A stretch of 64,000 nucleotides of DNA from Natrialba magadii ATCC 43099 (GTDB lineage: Archaea > Halobacteriota > Halobacteria > Halobacteriales > Natrialbaceae): contig NC_013924.1 in assembly GCF_000025625.1 (NCBI RefSeq), positions 124,001 to 188,000 of the forward strand, written 5' to 3'. The translations under genes were made by a program, and so were the position numbers. Every line of letters starts with the position of its first letter. Within the stretch, counting starts at the first letter, position 1. Shown here piece by piece: positions 51,251-59,806 of this stretch. The notes beneath the pieces were generated by a model that was not told the origin of the DNA, ran no database searches, and was given only the letters and a program-made list of their open reading frames with translations.

Positions 51251-52997
51251 GGTCACCACCCGGTCGATCCGAAATGTCGGGGAACAGTCGTCCGCTTTGC
51301 AGCAGTTCCATGTCGCCGGCGATCTCCCGGTCGAAAGCCGCTCTGTTCTCTAAGTATGATTCGAGATACTCAATGAACTGTGTGACGCCGAGCTGAGGGG
51401 CCATGATGACGTAATCGGCACCGTGATCATACAGCCGTCCGGCCTCATCGGCAGTGGCGGCCTCGACGAACACGGTCGTTTCCTCCGACGTTTCGTCGAG
51501 AAGTATCTCGTTGATCGCCACCTGATCCGACGACGAGAACACGAAATCGGCGTACTTGACCCTGGCGTCCTTGCGAATCTTCTCGTACCGGAAGTCGCCG
51601 AACAGGGCTTCGTACCCGGCGTCTTCGATCGCCTCGACGTGCTCGACGTTCCGGTCAACGACCACGATGTTGTCGTACTGCTCCTCGAGGATCCGTAACG
51701 CTCTGCGAGCGATCTCGTCGTAGCCGACCACGACGACGTGGTCTCGGTACTCTGTCTTGGCCGGCTCGACGGGATCGGTCTGCTCCCACCGAGAGAGATA
51801 GGGTTTCGCGCGCTCGAACAGCTGCTTGTTGTACTGCATGAAGTACACCGAGACGCTCATCGTCAGCAGCGCGACGAGGGTGATGAAGCCGAGTTCCTCC
51901 TGGCCGATGAACTGCGGGTCGGTCTCGACTGCGGCGACGGCGACGACGATTCCGAACTCGCTGACCTGAACCATGCCGATGCTGCCGAGGAACGTCGTCT
52001 CGAGGTCGAACCGCTGCCAGTACAGAAGCGAAAAGAAGACGACGAACTTGACGACCATCAACACCGCGCCCACGACGATCGCTTCCTGCCAGTACTCGAG
52101 AAGGTGCCTGGCCTCGAAGTCGAGCGCGACCGAGACGAAGAAGATCATCACGAACAGATCAGTCAATGGGTTGACCCGGCCCTGGAGATCCTTGCTGTAG
52201 GGCAACTGAGCGATCGCCAGCCCGGCGAGGAACGCGCCCATCTCGACCGAGAGGTAGGCATCGATCCCGAACGGTGCGAGGAGAACGTCGATCTGGTCGG
52301 AGACGAGAACGAACAGGAAGAGCCACGAGATGGCGACGAGGAACAGGAACGTCGTATCGTCGGCGATCCGTCGAAAGAGCGGCGGCAGTACGTACCTGGA
52401 CGCGGCGATCGCCGCGACGGTAGTGACCGTGACGAGAACCATCACGACTGCGAGCGTGGCCGCGATGTCGGCGGCGTCCTCGGGCCGGCCTGCGGCCAGC
52501 ACCGCGAGAATGATGACGACGACGATGTCCTGGGCGAGGAGTACGCCAACGTCCATCTTGCCGTGCAGCGACGTTGCCTCGCCCTTGTCGTTTAACATCT
52601 TGATGACCACGGCCGTCGAACTGTACATTACCGCCAGTCCGATGATCACCGACTCCTCGACGGAAAACGGGAGGGCAGCCGCAAGACCGAACCCGACGAG
52701 GCCGATTGCGGCCATCTGCGGAATTGAGATCTTTACGATCGGGGCGATGAGATGGCGAATGTCGTCGATGCGCATTTTGATCCCGAGCAGGAACAGCAGG
52801 AACGCGAGCCCGAGTTCGGCCATCGTGTCTGTTATGATGCTCGGTTCCACGAGCCCCAGTCCGACTGGACCGATCACCACGCCGGTGAGGATGTATCCGA
52901 TGATCGTCGGCTGTCCTAGCCGGACCGCCAACACGCCGACGAGTGCAGCAGCGACGAGGATAATTGCAACGTCACTTGCGAGGCCGACATCGACCAT
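51243..52997 (-). CDS. CPA2 cation/proton antiporter with TrkA-N domain (first gene)
   Basis: A 584-residue antiporter. Helices span residues 1-395 with the early GQPTIIGYILTGVVIGPVGL block, the MYSSTAVVIKMLND discontinuous-helix motif and LLAQDIVVVIIL. The TrkA-N domain begins HVVVVGYDEIARRALRILEE; here GYDEIA replaces the standard GxGxxG, so nucleotide binding may be lost or changed. It is the first gene of the pair. The two proteins are distinct paralogs and could form a heterodimer with one binding-competent RCK (inference). Confidence 0.9.
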   Translation of the reverse strand: MVDVGLASDVAIILVAAALVGVLAVRLGQPTIIGYILTGVVIGPVGLGLVEPSIITDTMAELGLAFLLFLLGIKMRIDDIRHLIAPIVKISIPQMAAIGLVGFGLAAALPFSVEESVIIGLAVMYSSTAVVIKMLNDKGEATSLHGKMDVGVLLAQDIVVVIILAVLAAGRPEDAADIAATLAVVMVLVTVTTVAAIAASRYVLPPLFRRIADDTTFLFLVAISWLFLFVLVSDQIDVLLAPFGIDAYLSVEMGAFLAGLAIAQLPYSKDLQGRVNPLTDLFVMIFFVSVALDFEARHLLEYWQEAIVVGAVLMVVKFVVFFSLLYWQRFDLETTFLGSIGMVQVSEFGIVVAVAAVETDPQFIGQEELGFITLVALLTMSVSVYFMQYNKQLFERAKPYLSRWEQTDPVEPAKTEYRDHVVVVGYDEIARRALRILEEQYDNIVVVDRNVEHVEAIEDAGYEALFGDFRYEKIRKDARVKYADFVFSSSDQVAINEILLDETSEETTVFVEAATADEAGRLYDHGADYVIMAPQLGVTQFIEYLESYLENRAAFDREIAGDMELLQSGRLFPDISDRPGGDHD

Positions 52998-53226
52998 CTC
53001 TTATTTCACCTGTACTCCCAATTACCTTCGTAAAATTAAAAGTCCACCGCGCTCAGTTGCCGAGGCCAGAAACAGTGACCGTTTGATGTGCAGCCGTTAT
53101 GGACCAGTTAGTCAGTCGCTCGAGTGCCAGTCCACCCAAAACGGCGTCACAATTTGGGCAAACGATCAGTGATTGCTACCGATTGGGAAGAGTTGTGGAT
53201 TGGCTTGCGGAGCTTACGCGCTTCCT

Positions 53227-53246
53227 CCCACGGCTAAAGCCGTGGG
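53227..53246. repeat. CCCACGGCTAAAGCCGTGGG hairpin (IS right-end relic)
   Basis: Perfect 8-base stem preceded by CTTCCT. It lies in the gene-free stretch 52998-53633 and resembles the IS200/IS605 end hairpins. Apart from this and the MITE I see nothing in that stretch. Confidence 0.45.
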
Positions 53247-53305
53247 CTTCCGCGCTGTTACCGCTGTGACAGAGCGCGTCGGCAGCCGTAAACGGGCCAC
53301 GCACA

Positions 53306-53409
53306 CTATAGTAGCGACTGCAAGTCACTGCACACCTGATCGCCAGCCTGCTCGGCGATCAGTGTGTCAATAGTTGCAGTTGTTACTATAGTTGCAGGTG
53401 TTACTATAG
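53306..53409. repeat. MITE copy 3 with a duplicated right terminus
   Basis: 53306-53391 is a full MITE (CTATAGTAGCGACTGCAA ... TTGTTACTATAG). The last 18 bases are repeated once more as TTGCAGGTGTTACTATAG (53392-53409), suggesting a tandem or nested terminal duplication. Confidence 0.75.
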
Positions 53410-54258
53410 GAACACCACCTCCAGTTACAAACGAGAACACATTTTCGATTTACCACCTTGTTCGCAACCACGAAACGGCCTCAGTAGCACATTCGTCTAC
53501 TTGCCAAGAAAATACGCGAAACCCCGCAATTACTCATTATCTTGCATAGCGTCTCTATACCTACACTCATGCCATCGAGAGTGATCCACAGCCAAATCGT
53601 ACAGTTTCTGAGTACCTTCCGCGAGGTTCGACCATGAGCATGTCCTCAAGTGCCGCCCGCGTCGGCCATCAGGTTCGAAGCGGAGCGGGCCACAGGGCAT
53701 CCCGAGTCCGAAAGCCCGTGTTTACCTACTGACGGCCGTGTTCGTGGCGTTCCTCCTGTTCGCCTTGGGAGAGGCGATGGCGATGGTCGTCACCGCGTGG
53801 TTTGGCGGCTACGCCTTTCCCATCCACCGCGTCCATCACATCATGATCGGCGGAACCTTGGCAGTATTCGCGGCGACCATCGTCGTGCAGTTATACCGGC
53901 CCACGAAGCACGTGGGAGCGTTACAGGCGGCACTCGCGTTCATCATCGCGGCGTTCGTGCTCACTGCAATTGCATCGGGACTGGCGGCCGCCGGTGAACT
54001 CCTGGTGTTCCTCGTTCCAGTCGTACTAATCACCCTGTTGCATCCTGCCCGCAGCGAGCTCGTGCCCCGACTCAAGGGAGCGGATCGCCGTGTACTCGCC
54101 ATTGCGGCCGTCGGCGCGATGGACTCGCGGCGCTCGCCGTCACCGAGTTCGTGAACCATATCACGCTGGCCGACGAGCACGTCCTGATGGGCCACTACGA
54201 GTTCACGCTGTTTGGACTGGTCTCGATCGGCCTGTTCGGCCTGCTTGGCACAGTCAAC

Positions 54259-55868
54259 TGCCCCGCGCACGGTGGCGCGGGGCTTGTCAGTGAACTCGGC
54301 CTCTGCCCCAGTATTGGGGGAACCAGTGTATCTGGCTAACTCGGCGTCCTCGCTCCTGACTTCAGAGCGTATTGACTGACGCTCCTCCGACCGGACGACT
54401 GATGGCCCCGCCGGAGATACAGTTCTGCAATGTTTTTCGCCGCGTTGTAATCTGCGTGATTCGTCTTCCCACACGACTGGCACTCGAACTGCCGAGCGTA
54501 CCGGTTATCGTCGTGCGTGAATCCACACTCGTTACACCGTTTCGACGTATTTCGAGGATTTGTCGTATCAACGAACAGGCCCTCGTACTCGGCTTTGTAC
54601 TCCACGAAATCTTTCAGTTTGCGGAACGCCCACTCCGAATGCCACGCCGCTTCTGGCAAGTCCTCTCGAATCCCGTCCAGTTCCTCGAACACGATACCAT
54701 CGCAGTTGTGTTCAAGGGCTTCTTCTATGATACCGTTCGCCACGCTGTGCAAAACGTGTTTGACGTATCGGTTTTCCCTGCCGGATAGGGATTCGATGGT
54801 TCGGTGGGCGGATTGCGTCCCGGTCTGCTGGAGACTGCCACGTGTGTTCTCACATTCACGGCGGTAGTGGTTGAGTTCACCCGCGTCGAAGAACCTGGCT
54901 GTACTCGTCACAGCGATTTGGTTGACGCCGAGGTCAACACCGAGAACCGTTCCGTTCTCGGTCGCTGCCTCGGGTTCGCCGTCTTCCGTTGGTGTTCGAT
55001 AGCCAAGATGGATGTACCAGTCACCATCTCGGTAGTGGAGTGTGGATTCTGTGTACTCCCACTCATCACTATAGAGGTAGTCGTATTGATAGCCGTCTTC
55101 GTTTTCGGGAAGGCATAGGTCGGCGTGGACGCGGCTGTGGTCTCCGAGCGTGGTGAGTGTAACCTTTTCTTGGTCGGGGAAGACGGTGAGGGTACGTCGG
55201 TCGAATGTCATCGACCGGGTTGTGAATTGTGGTTGGCTGGCTTTCTTCCCGTTTTTGCGGCGTTCGATGCAGGACTTGATTGCACCGGAGACTTCGTGGC
55301 AGGCGAGCGTGGCGTGTTGGTCGCCTAACTTGGTCTCCTGCTTGATTTTGTGTTTGGCGAGTTGTCGGACATCGGACTTGGTGTGACAGTCGTTCCACGC
55401 GAGAGTGCTAGCGATGTTACAACCGTCGAGCCACTCCTCGATCGTGTTGAGGAGCAGTTGCTCATCCTCGTCACTACGGAGAGTGAGGCGAGTAATGAGT
55501 GTTCGACGGTGATACTCGTCCGACGCCATATGTTCAATAGGCTCTGGTGAATCGCCATACTGCGCCGAGTTGTACTGTCTTGCCCTCTTGCTAAGACCGG
55601 CAAATTAGTTTGTCATTGTTGGGTTTGTCGAGGTTGCAGCCATGATTGTTCCAGCGTGGGCCTCGAGCGACCTATTTTCTTACCCGAAGTCGCCGCGGTC
55701 TAGTGATTCACCAGAGCCGTTCAATAAAGAGTTATAGGTTGATAAAATTCGGGGTGGTGTCGGCTTCAACCCCGCCCACGGTGTTGACGCAAATCAAAGG
55801 TTTGCGAAAGCCGAAAACCGCAGGTTTTCGGAAGGGCGGGGAATCCGCCTTGCTACCTAGTTTGAAGC
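54259..55868 (-). mobile_element. IS1341-type element inserted in a membrane-protein gene
   Basis: It lies between the two coding halves described above, giving ends accurate to a few bases. The right end (54263-54290) carries CCCCGCGCACGGTGGCGCGGGG, a strong hairpin. The left end (about 55770-55868) holds an AACCCCGCC...GGCGGGGAA long-range pairing. No target duplication is visible, as expected for IS200/IS605 elements. Only tnpB is present. Confidence 0.75.
54336..55529 (-). CDS. tnpB: TnpB-like protein (third subgroup)
   Basis: A 397-residue protein with D in TVLGVDLGVNQIAVT, E in GIVFEELDGIRED, a zinc ribbon (CNECGFTHDDNRYARQFECQ, then SCG) and the last D in NHADYNAAKNIAELY. The N-terminal half resembles OrfB/IS605 helix-turn-helix regions (STLAWNDCHTKSDVRQLAKH). 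All catalytic acids are present. It differs strongly from the other three tnpB genes here, so it arrived independently. Confidence 0.88.
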   Translation of the reverse strand: MASDEYHRRTLITRLTLRSDEDEQLLLNTIEEWLDGCNIASTLAWNDCHTKSDVRQLAKHKIKQETKLGDQHATLACHEVSGAIKSCIERRKNGKKASQPQFTTRSMTFDRRTLTVFPDQEKVTLTTLGDHSRVHADLCLPENEDGYQYDYLYSDEWEYTESTLHYRDGDWYIHLGYRTPTEDGEPEAATENGTVLGVDLGVNQIAVTSTARFFDAGELNHYRRECENTRGSLQQTGTQSAHRTIESLSGRENRYVKHVLHSVANGIIEEALEHNCDGIVFEELDGIREDLPEAAWHSEWAFRKLKDFVEYKAEYEGLFVDTTNPRNTSKRCNECGFTHDDNRYARQFECQSCGKTNHADYNAAKNIAELYLRRGHQSSGRRSVSQYALKSGARTPS

Positions 55869-56187
55869 CAACTGGCTGGCGAATCCCGCTCTACGCCGCC
55901 GGCACACTGGCGCTCCTCTTTGCTGCCAGTTCGCTTGCCTTCCCCGGGGCCGAACAGGGATCGAGCCTCGGTACCATCAGCGCATTCGCAGTGATACTCT
56001 GGGCGATTGCGCTACTCGGCGTCTCCGAGTACGTCGAGCGCGGCAACTCGAGTGAACAGCCGGCTGACGACGCGTCATCAACCTGAACTCGAGACCGAAG
56101 AAGAACGTTGCAAGCTCGTGGGTGATCGACGTCTCCCCGAGCAACCCAATTTTGAGCGCCAAACGTGTCTCTACACCTGCACCCGCG

Positions 56188-56352
56188 TCAATGGTTTTGG
56201 TGGATGTGATCCTGTAGCTCGTCTACCCCGTTGAATTGCTCGTTGCACTGTAACAAATGCGCCTCGAAAATGGTACCTCGGTCGGATTCTTTCAGCGCTT
56301 CGCGATCGTCATCAGTGACGATCGGTTTGCGGACGCCCGATCGGTTGCACAT
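56188..56352 (-). CDS. small degenerate zinc-finger protein
   Basis: A 54-residue protein that ends AHLLQCNEQFNGVDELQDHI then HQNH. The C-terminal half has the spacing of a haloarchaeal C2H2 microprotein (compare CGVCSEEFDDTESLRDHIHE at 33226-33378), but the first finger Cys is replaced by Leu (position 33), leaving C36 and the His pair. It starts 48 bases after the S14-like gene on the same strand, so it is probably the last gene of that operon. The loss of a zinc ligand parallels that in S14. Confidence 0.6.
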   Translation of the reverse strand: MCNRSGVRKPIVTDDDREALKESDRGTIFEAHLLQCNEQFNGVDELQDHIHQNH

Positions 56353-56400
56353 CGATGAACAGAGTCCGGTACTCCCCTGTCAAACGAGATCAGTCAATGG

Positions 56401-56598
56401 TTAGTCATACTTTCGAAAGCCCATATCACGGGCCATCTCTCGAAACGACTGTCGACACAACCAGATATCGTACGTTCCGATCAAGCCCTGTTCTCGACCG
56501 GTGTCTCTACAAACGCGTTGATTCCCGGTGCGTCCACCCGTTGTGTCGGTACCGCTGTTCGACTCGCTTGTGACGTTGGATGTACCGCCGTCGGTCAT
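56401..56598 (-). CDS. ribosomal protein S14 paralog lacking two zinc cysteines
   Basis: A 65-residue protein whose C-terminal half is clearly ribosomal protein S14 (uS14): [20 protein letters not shown] continued by [17 protein letters not shown]14 zinc forms have two C-x2-C pairs. Here C30 is followed by Thr33 and C48 by Ser51, so half the ligands are gone and zinc binding is unlikely. The N-terminus is acidic and unstructured. The canonical archaeal S14 gene lies in the spc operon between L5 and S8; neither is nearby, so this is an extra copy. Its ATG overlaps the preceding stop. The operon is headed by a CobW GTPase, as in zinc-starvation operons of bacteria. Confidence 0.85.
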   Translation of the reverse strand: MTDGGTSNVTSESNSGTDTTGGRTGNQRVCRDTGREQGLIGTYDIWLCRQSFREMARDMGFRKYD

Positions 56599-56852
56599 GC
56601 CAGCTCCTCCGCTCTCCGTCTTAGCGACGGTTCGATCGCCGTATCCTCGGAGAGATCCTCAAGAACGGTCGTGGCGTTACAGTCGGCTAATCCGTTGAGT
56701 GCGTGCCGACGGAATTCTCCCCGGAGGCCACCCATTTGGACGAGTATTGCGAGGTTCGTCGTCTCCCCCTTTTGGACGAGTGCATCGATTGCGTCGTAGC
56801 GTTGCGGTCGTGAAACGTTCTTCTTGACTGCTGTTTGGAATGTTGTAGACAT
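56595..56852 (-). CDS. hypothetical helical protein in the CobW operon
   Basis: An 85-residue protein: [40 protein letters not shown] and [20 protein letters not shown]. The paired helices resemble HEAT-type repeats. No metal motif beyond a single Cys. It overlaps the S14-like gene by 4 bases and follows the DUF7511-like gene by 11 bases, so it is part of the operon. I do not recognise a named family. Confidence 0.7.
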   Translation of the reverse strand: MSTTFQTAVKKNVSRPQRYDAIDALVQKGETTNLAILVQMGGLRGEFRRHALNGLADCNATTVLEDLSEDTAIEPSLRRRAEELA

Positions 56853-56863
56853 CGTTCAGTGGG

Positions 56864-57076
56864 TTATCGTGCGTTCTCGAGTGAACAATACGAGCCTTCG
56901 CGGGCCGAGATCCACGCCGTCACCAGCGAGTCCTCGGACGCGATCGAGTAAATCGTACACAGATCCGGCTCTGAGTCTGTCGTTTCGACGACCGCGAGAC
57001 ACTCCGGTGCTGGATGCTCGGCGGCCGGAGGCGATCCGGTTGCTGTCACCTGCTTTTCGGAGTTTTGGCGAGTCAA
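56864..57076 (-). CDS. DUF7511-like small protein
   Basis: A 70-residue protein ending CTIYSIASEDSLVTAWISAR then EGSYCSLENAR. The DxCTIY...TAWISA pattern is that of the small haloarchaeal DUF7511 family. Its ATG overlaps the CobW stop as ATGA, so the two are coupled. Function unknown. Confidence 0.75.
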   Translation of the reverse strand: MTRQNSEKQVTATGSPPAAEHPAPECLAVVETTDSEPDLCTIYSIASEDSLVTAWISAREGSYCSLENAR

Positions 57077-58347
57077 TCTGCGATTCCGATCTCTTCTTGG
57101 CCATTGTGGTCAGGAGCCTCTGCTTCGTCTTCGTCGGTACCTTCGGGTGGTTCAAACGTTGGGAACCGATCGTCGAATGTGTCCCAGTCAGCGTCCATCT
57201 CCTCGTCGGTGAGCAGACAGAGTTCGAGGTGTTCACGGATCGAGTCGTGGTCCATCTCGGTGCCGATCAACACCAACTGGCTGCCGCGGTCACCCCACTC
57301 GTCGTCCCAGGTCTCCTCGAGTTCGGGGTACGCCTCAAACTGTTCCTCGCGTTCTTCGGACGGAAGGGTGGCGATCCAGTTCCCGGCGGGTGCAACCCGA
57401 ATCGACTGGCCAGCGACGTTCAACATGAGCGCCATCTCCTCGCGCCCCGCGAGCCAGAAGTGACCTTTCGATCGGACGACGTTCTCCGGAAACACGTCGA
57501 GCAGTTCGGCGAACCGCTCGGGGTGGAAGGGGCGTCGCGCCTCGAAGACGAACGAGGTTACGCCGTGTTCTTCTTCGGCGGACTCGTGGGGTTCCTGGAG
57601 TTCCCGCATCCAACCCGCCGATTGGCTGGCTTCCTCGAAGTCGAACCGTCCCGTGTCTACCACTTCGTCGACGTCGACTCGACCGTGGGTTGTCCGGACG
57701 ATCTCGGCACGAGGCTGGAGCATCTCGAGGGTCTCTTCAATCTCGCTGAGCGTCTCCTCGTTGACGAGGTCGCACTTGTTCAAAAGCAAGACGTCACAGA
57801 ACTCCACCTGTTCGACGAGCAGGTCGCCCAGGTGTTTTTTCGTCCCGTCGTCGTCGAGAATCTCGTCGGATTGCATCGCCTCGTGAAACTGATGGGCATC
57901 GACGACTGTCACCGTCGTGTCGAGGTGACAGTTCTCGAGCGGCTCAATACCCGTTTCATCGTAGAACTCCGTGGGATCGAGGTCCGACTGATCGAACCCG
58001 AGCGTCAGCGTCTGGGCAACAGGGAGTGGTTCGGCGACGCCTGTCGACTCGACGACGATCGCGTCGAACTCCCGCTCACGGGTGAGTCCACCGATCGCGT
58101 CGAGCAGGTCGCCACGAAGCTCACAGCAGATACAGCCGTTCGAGAGCTCGACTATCTCCTCTTCGTCCGCCGAGATGTCTGAGGACTCGGCGACGAGGTC
58201 CGCGTCGACGTTCACCTCACCCATGTCGTTGACGAGCACGGCGAGTTCGCGGTCGCCGCTCTCACGAAGGAGATTGTTGAGCGTGGTTGTCTTGCCGGCG
58301 CCAAGCGTCCCGGAAAGCACCGTCACGGGAATCGTCTGCTCTTCCAT
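57073..58347 (-). CDS. CobW/G3E-family GTPase (zinc metallochaperone-like)
   Basis: A 424-residue GTPase. Walker A is GTLGAGKTTTLNNLL (residues 13-27), the metal motif is SNGCICCELRGD (C72, C74, C75), Walker B follows in FDAIVVESTGVAEP, and the guanine specificity motif is LLLNKCDLV. The C-terminal CobW_C domain spans residues about 260-390 (GVTSFVFEARRPFHPERFAE), with an acidic tail. Relatives such as ZNG1, YciC and ZigA deliver zinc to client proteins under limitation. It heads the operon continuing to 56188. A TTATAT box 28-33 bases upstream fits a leaderless start at 58347. Confidence 0.92.
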   Translation of the reverse strand: MEEQTIPVTVLSGTLGAGKTTTLNNLLRESGDRELAVLVNDMGEVNVDADLVAESSDISADEEEIVELSNGCICCELRGDLLDAIGGLTREREFDAIVVESTGVAEPLPVAQTLTLGFDQSDLDPTEFYDETGIEPLENCHLDTTVTVVDAHQFHEAMQSDEILDDDGTKKHLGDLLVEQVEFCDVLLLNKCDLVNEETLSEIEETLEMLQPRAEIVRTTHGRVDVDEVVDTGRFDFEEASQSAGWMRELQEPHESAEEEHGVTSFVFEARRPFHPERFAELLDVFPENVVRSKGHFWLAGREEMALMLNVAGQSIRVAPAGNWIATLPSEEREEQFEAYPELEETWDDEWGDRGSQLVLIGTEMDHDSIREHLELCLLTDEEMDADWDTFDDRFPTFEPPEGTDEDEAEAPDHNGQEEIGIAD

Positions 58348-58374
58348 ACGATACCAACATCGTAGCCTTCAGTA

Positions 58375-58380
58375 ATATAA
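58375..58380 (-). promoter_or_regulatory. TATA-like box of the CobW operon
   Basis: TTATAT on the minus strand, 28-33 bases before the ATG at 58347. The surrounding AT-rich stretch (58371-58405), which lies in the 104-base gap to the divergent FAD protein, has partly symmetric GTTATTAT and CTTATTAAC halves that could be a regulator site. Confidence 0.45.
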
Positions 58381-58451
58381 GTTATTATCTTCCCCATAGC
58401 TCTTATTAACATGCAGCGGCTCTGTCCCGATACCGACACGACGCATCTCGC

Positions 58452-59720
58452 ATGACGACACCCAACTCAACTCGGAAATTCGGCTGTACTATCATCGGCG
58501 GAGGGATCCATGGCACGTATCTCGCCCAACGTCTCATCGAAGACACTTCGTTCGACAGCTCCGACATTTGCATCGTCGATCCACGCGACCGATTGCTGGC
58601 GTCGTTTCGTGAGAAGGCAACGGCTTGCGGTATGGAGGCTCTCCGATCGACATTCGTTCACCACGTCGGGACCGAGCCGTTCGGGCTTGAGAGCTTCGCC
58701 GAAGCGAACGACCGTGAGGACGAACTCGTTCCGACGGTCGACTACCCGCCAAGGCCGTCGCTCGACCTCTTTTTGGACTACGCGGAACACGTGATCGATC
58801 GAAAGGACCTCGACTCGTTGCATCGTCGGGCTGCGGTCGACAGGATTCACGAACGCTCTGGAGAGACAGGACTTCGACTCGAGACGACCGTCGGACCAAT
58901 CGATACCCAACACTGCGTCCTGGCGATTGGTCACGGCGGTCGGTATCGCTGGCCCGACTGGACGACCGATCTCGACAGGGTCGAACACGTCTGGGACGGA
59001 TTCGATCCCGACGCGTCGGTTGATCGAACCATCGTGGTCGGCGGCGGAATCACGGCCGCACAACTCGCATGTGAGTTGAGCAAGACACAATCGGTAGCCC
59101 TGCTCTCACGGCATCCACTCGAGTGGGAGGTCTCCGAAGCCGATCCGTCGTGGATCAACTGGTCGCACGTCGAAGAAAATCTCCACGTCCACCCGCCGGG
59201 CTCAAGGGAACGGTTCGAGGTGATTTCGGCTGCCAGAAACACCGCGACGGTTCCGCCGTCTCTCTACACCGAGTTCGAGAATCGAATCGACGACGGTGTG
59301 CTCACACTCTCGCAGGGAGCCGTCGACTCGGCGACGAACAAAGACGAGTCGGTTCGACTCTCCCTGGACCACGGGTTGCAGGTACTGGGCGACCGAGTTG
59401 TCCTCGCGACCGGCTTCGAACCGGTGTTCGATCACCCCTTCGCCGATCGAATCGCAAACGAACTTGACCTGGCTCGGGGCCATCGAGGGATGCCCGTTCT
59501 CGACGACGACACACTGGCCTGGCGGTGCGACGACAGCCGGTTCGTTCCGCTGTATGTGTCCGGGGCGCTCGCCCTTGGATCGGTCGGTCCATACGCACCC
59601 AACATTCCGGGCGCCAGACGGGCCGGTGATCGGATCACGGCTGCCATCACAGGGCGCCTTCGTCATTCCGAGACGGACGACACGAGCGAATCGGTGTCCG
59701 GAACGGGAGTGTCCGATTGA
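58452..59720 (+). CDS. FAD/NAD(P)-binding oxidoreductase, cysteine-poor paralog
   Basis: A 422-residue two-Rossmann flavoprotein. FAD motif CTIIGGGIHGTYLAQRL (residues 12-28), second dinucleotide motif TIVVGGGITAAQLACELS (about residues 194-211), and the late ATG motif VVLATGFEPVF. It is a close paralog of 59807-61057: both share TFVHHVGTEPFGL-like and GGGITAAQLA blocks and the VPVLDDDTL region. Where the paralog has two CxxC pairs (C37, C40, C55, C58), this one has S37, C40, A56 and C59. It is divergent from the CobW operon and probably shares its control region. Substrate unknown. Confidence 0.85.
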   Translation: MTTPNSTRKFGCTIIGGGIHGTYLAQRLIEDTSFDSSDICIVDPRDRLLASFREKATACGMEALRSTFVHHVGTEPFGLESFAEANDREDELVPTVDYPPRPSLDLFLDYAEHVIDRKDLDSLHRRAAVDRIHERSGETGLRLETTVGPIDTQHCVLAIGHGGRYRWPDWTTDLDRVEHVWDGFDPDASVDRTIVVGGGITAAQLACELSKTQSVALLSRHPLEWEVSEADPSWINWSHVEENLHVHPPGSRERFEVISAARNTATVPPSLYTEFENRIDDGVLTLSQGAVDSATNKDESVRLSLDHGLQVLGDRVVLATGFEPVFDHPFADRIANELDLARGHRGMPVLDDDTLAWRCDDSRFVPLYVSGALALGSVGPYAPNIPGARRAGDRITAAITGRLRHSETDDTSESVSGTGVSD

Positions 59721-59777
59721 TTAAGTACGGTACGACGACGAACAGGGTTCGATTCAGTTCACAAGCGCCGCAAGGTT

Positions 59778-59806
59778 GATGCTCCGGGGCTTGACCCCGA
59801 GGCGAT
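59778..59806. repeat. GGGGCTTGACCCC hairpin repeat, copy 3
   Basis: GATGCTCCGGGGCTTGACCC then CGAGGCGATT, between the convergent ends of the two FAD-protein genes (59720 and 59807). Confidence 0.6.

Larger units (their letters stand above)
53634..56086 (+). pseudogene. multi-helix membrane protein gene with two frameshifts and a tnpB insertion
   Basis: The N-terminal part (53634 to about 53730) ends RVRKPVFTY and is joined to LTAVFVAFLLFALGEAMAMV in the next frame near 53728. A second shift near 54122 moves VLAIAAVGAMD into LAALAVTEFVNHI, continuing to GLFGLLGTV at 54258. There an IS enters. The reading frame resumes at about 55868 with TGWRIPLYAAGTLALLFAAS and ends at 56086 with an acidic tail. 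Conceptual joining gives about 290 residues with seven or eight helices, histidines in FPIHRVHHIMIGG and no family I can name. Each lesion alone would inactivate it. Confidence 0.8.

Noticed and set aside
49991-52595. Large plus-strand frames opposite the antiporter genes, rich in charged residues
   Set aside because: The minus strand shows helices and RCK domains. The plus frames are strings of D, E and R produced by complementing hydrophobic codons.
19742-53409. Short repeats with central palindromes considered as CRISPR repeats or origin repeats
   Set aside because: The copies are dispersed, have TIRs and TA-type termini, and behave as a MITE. No spacers and no cas genes are present.
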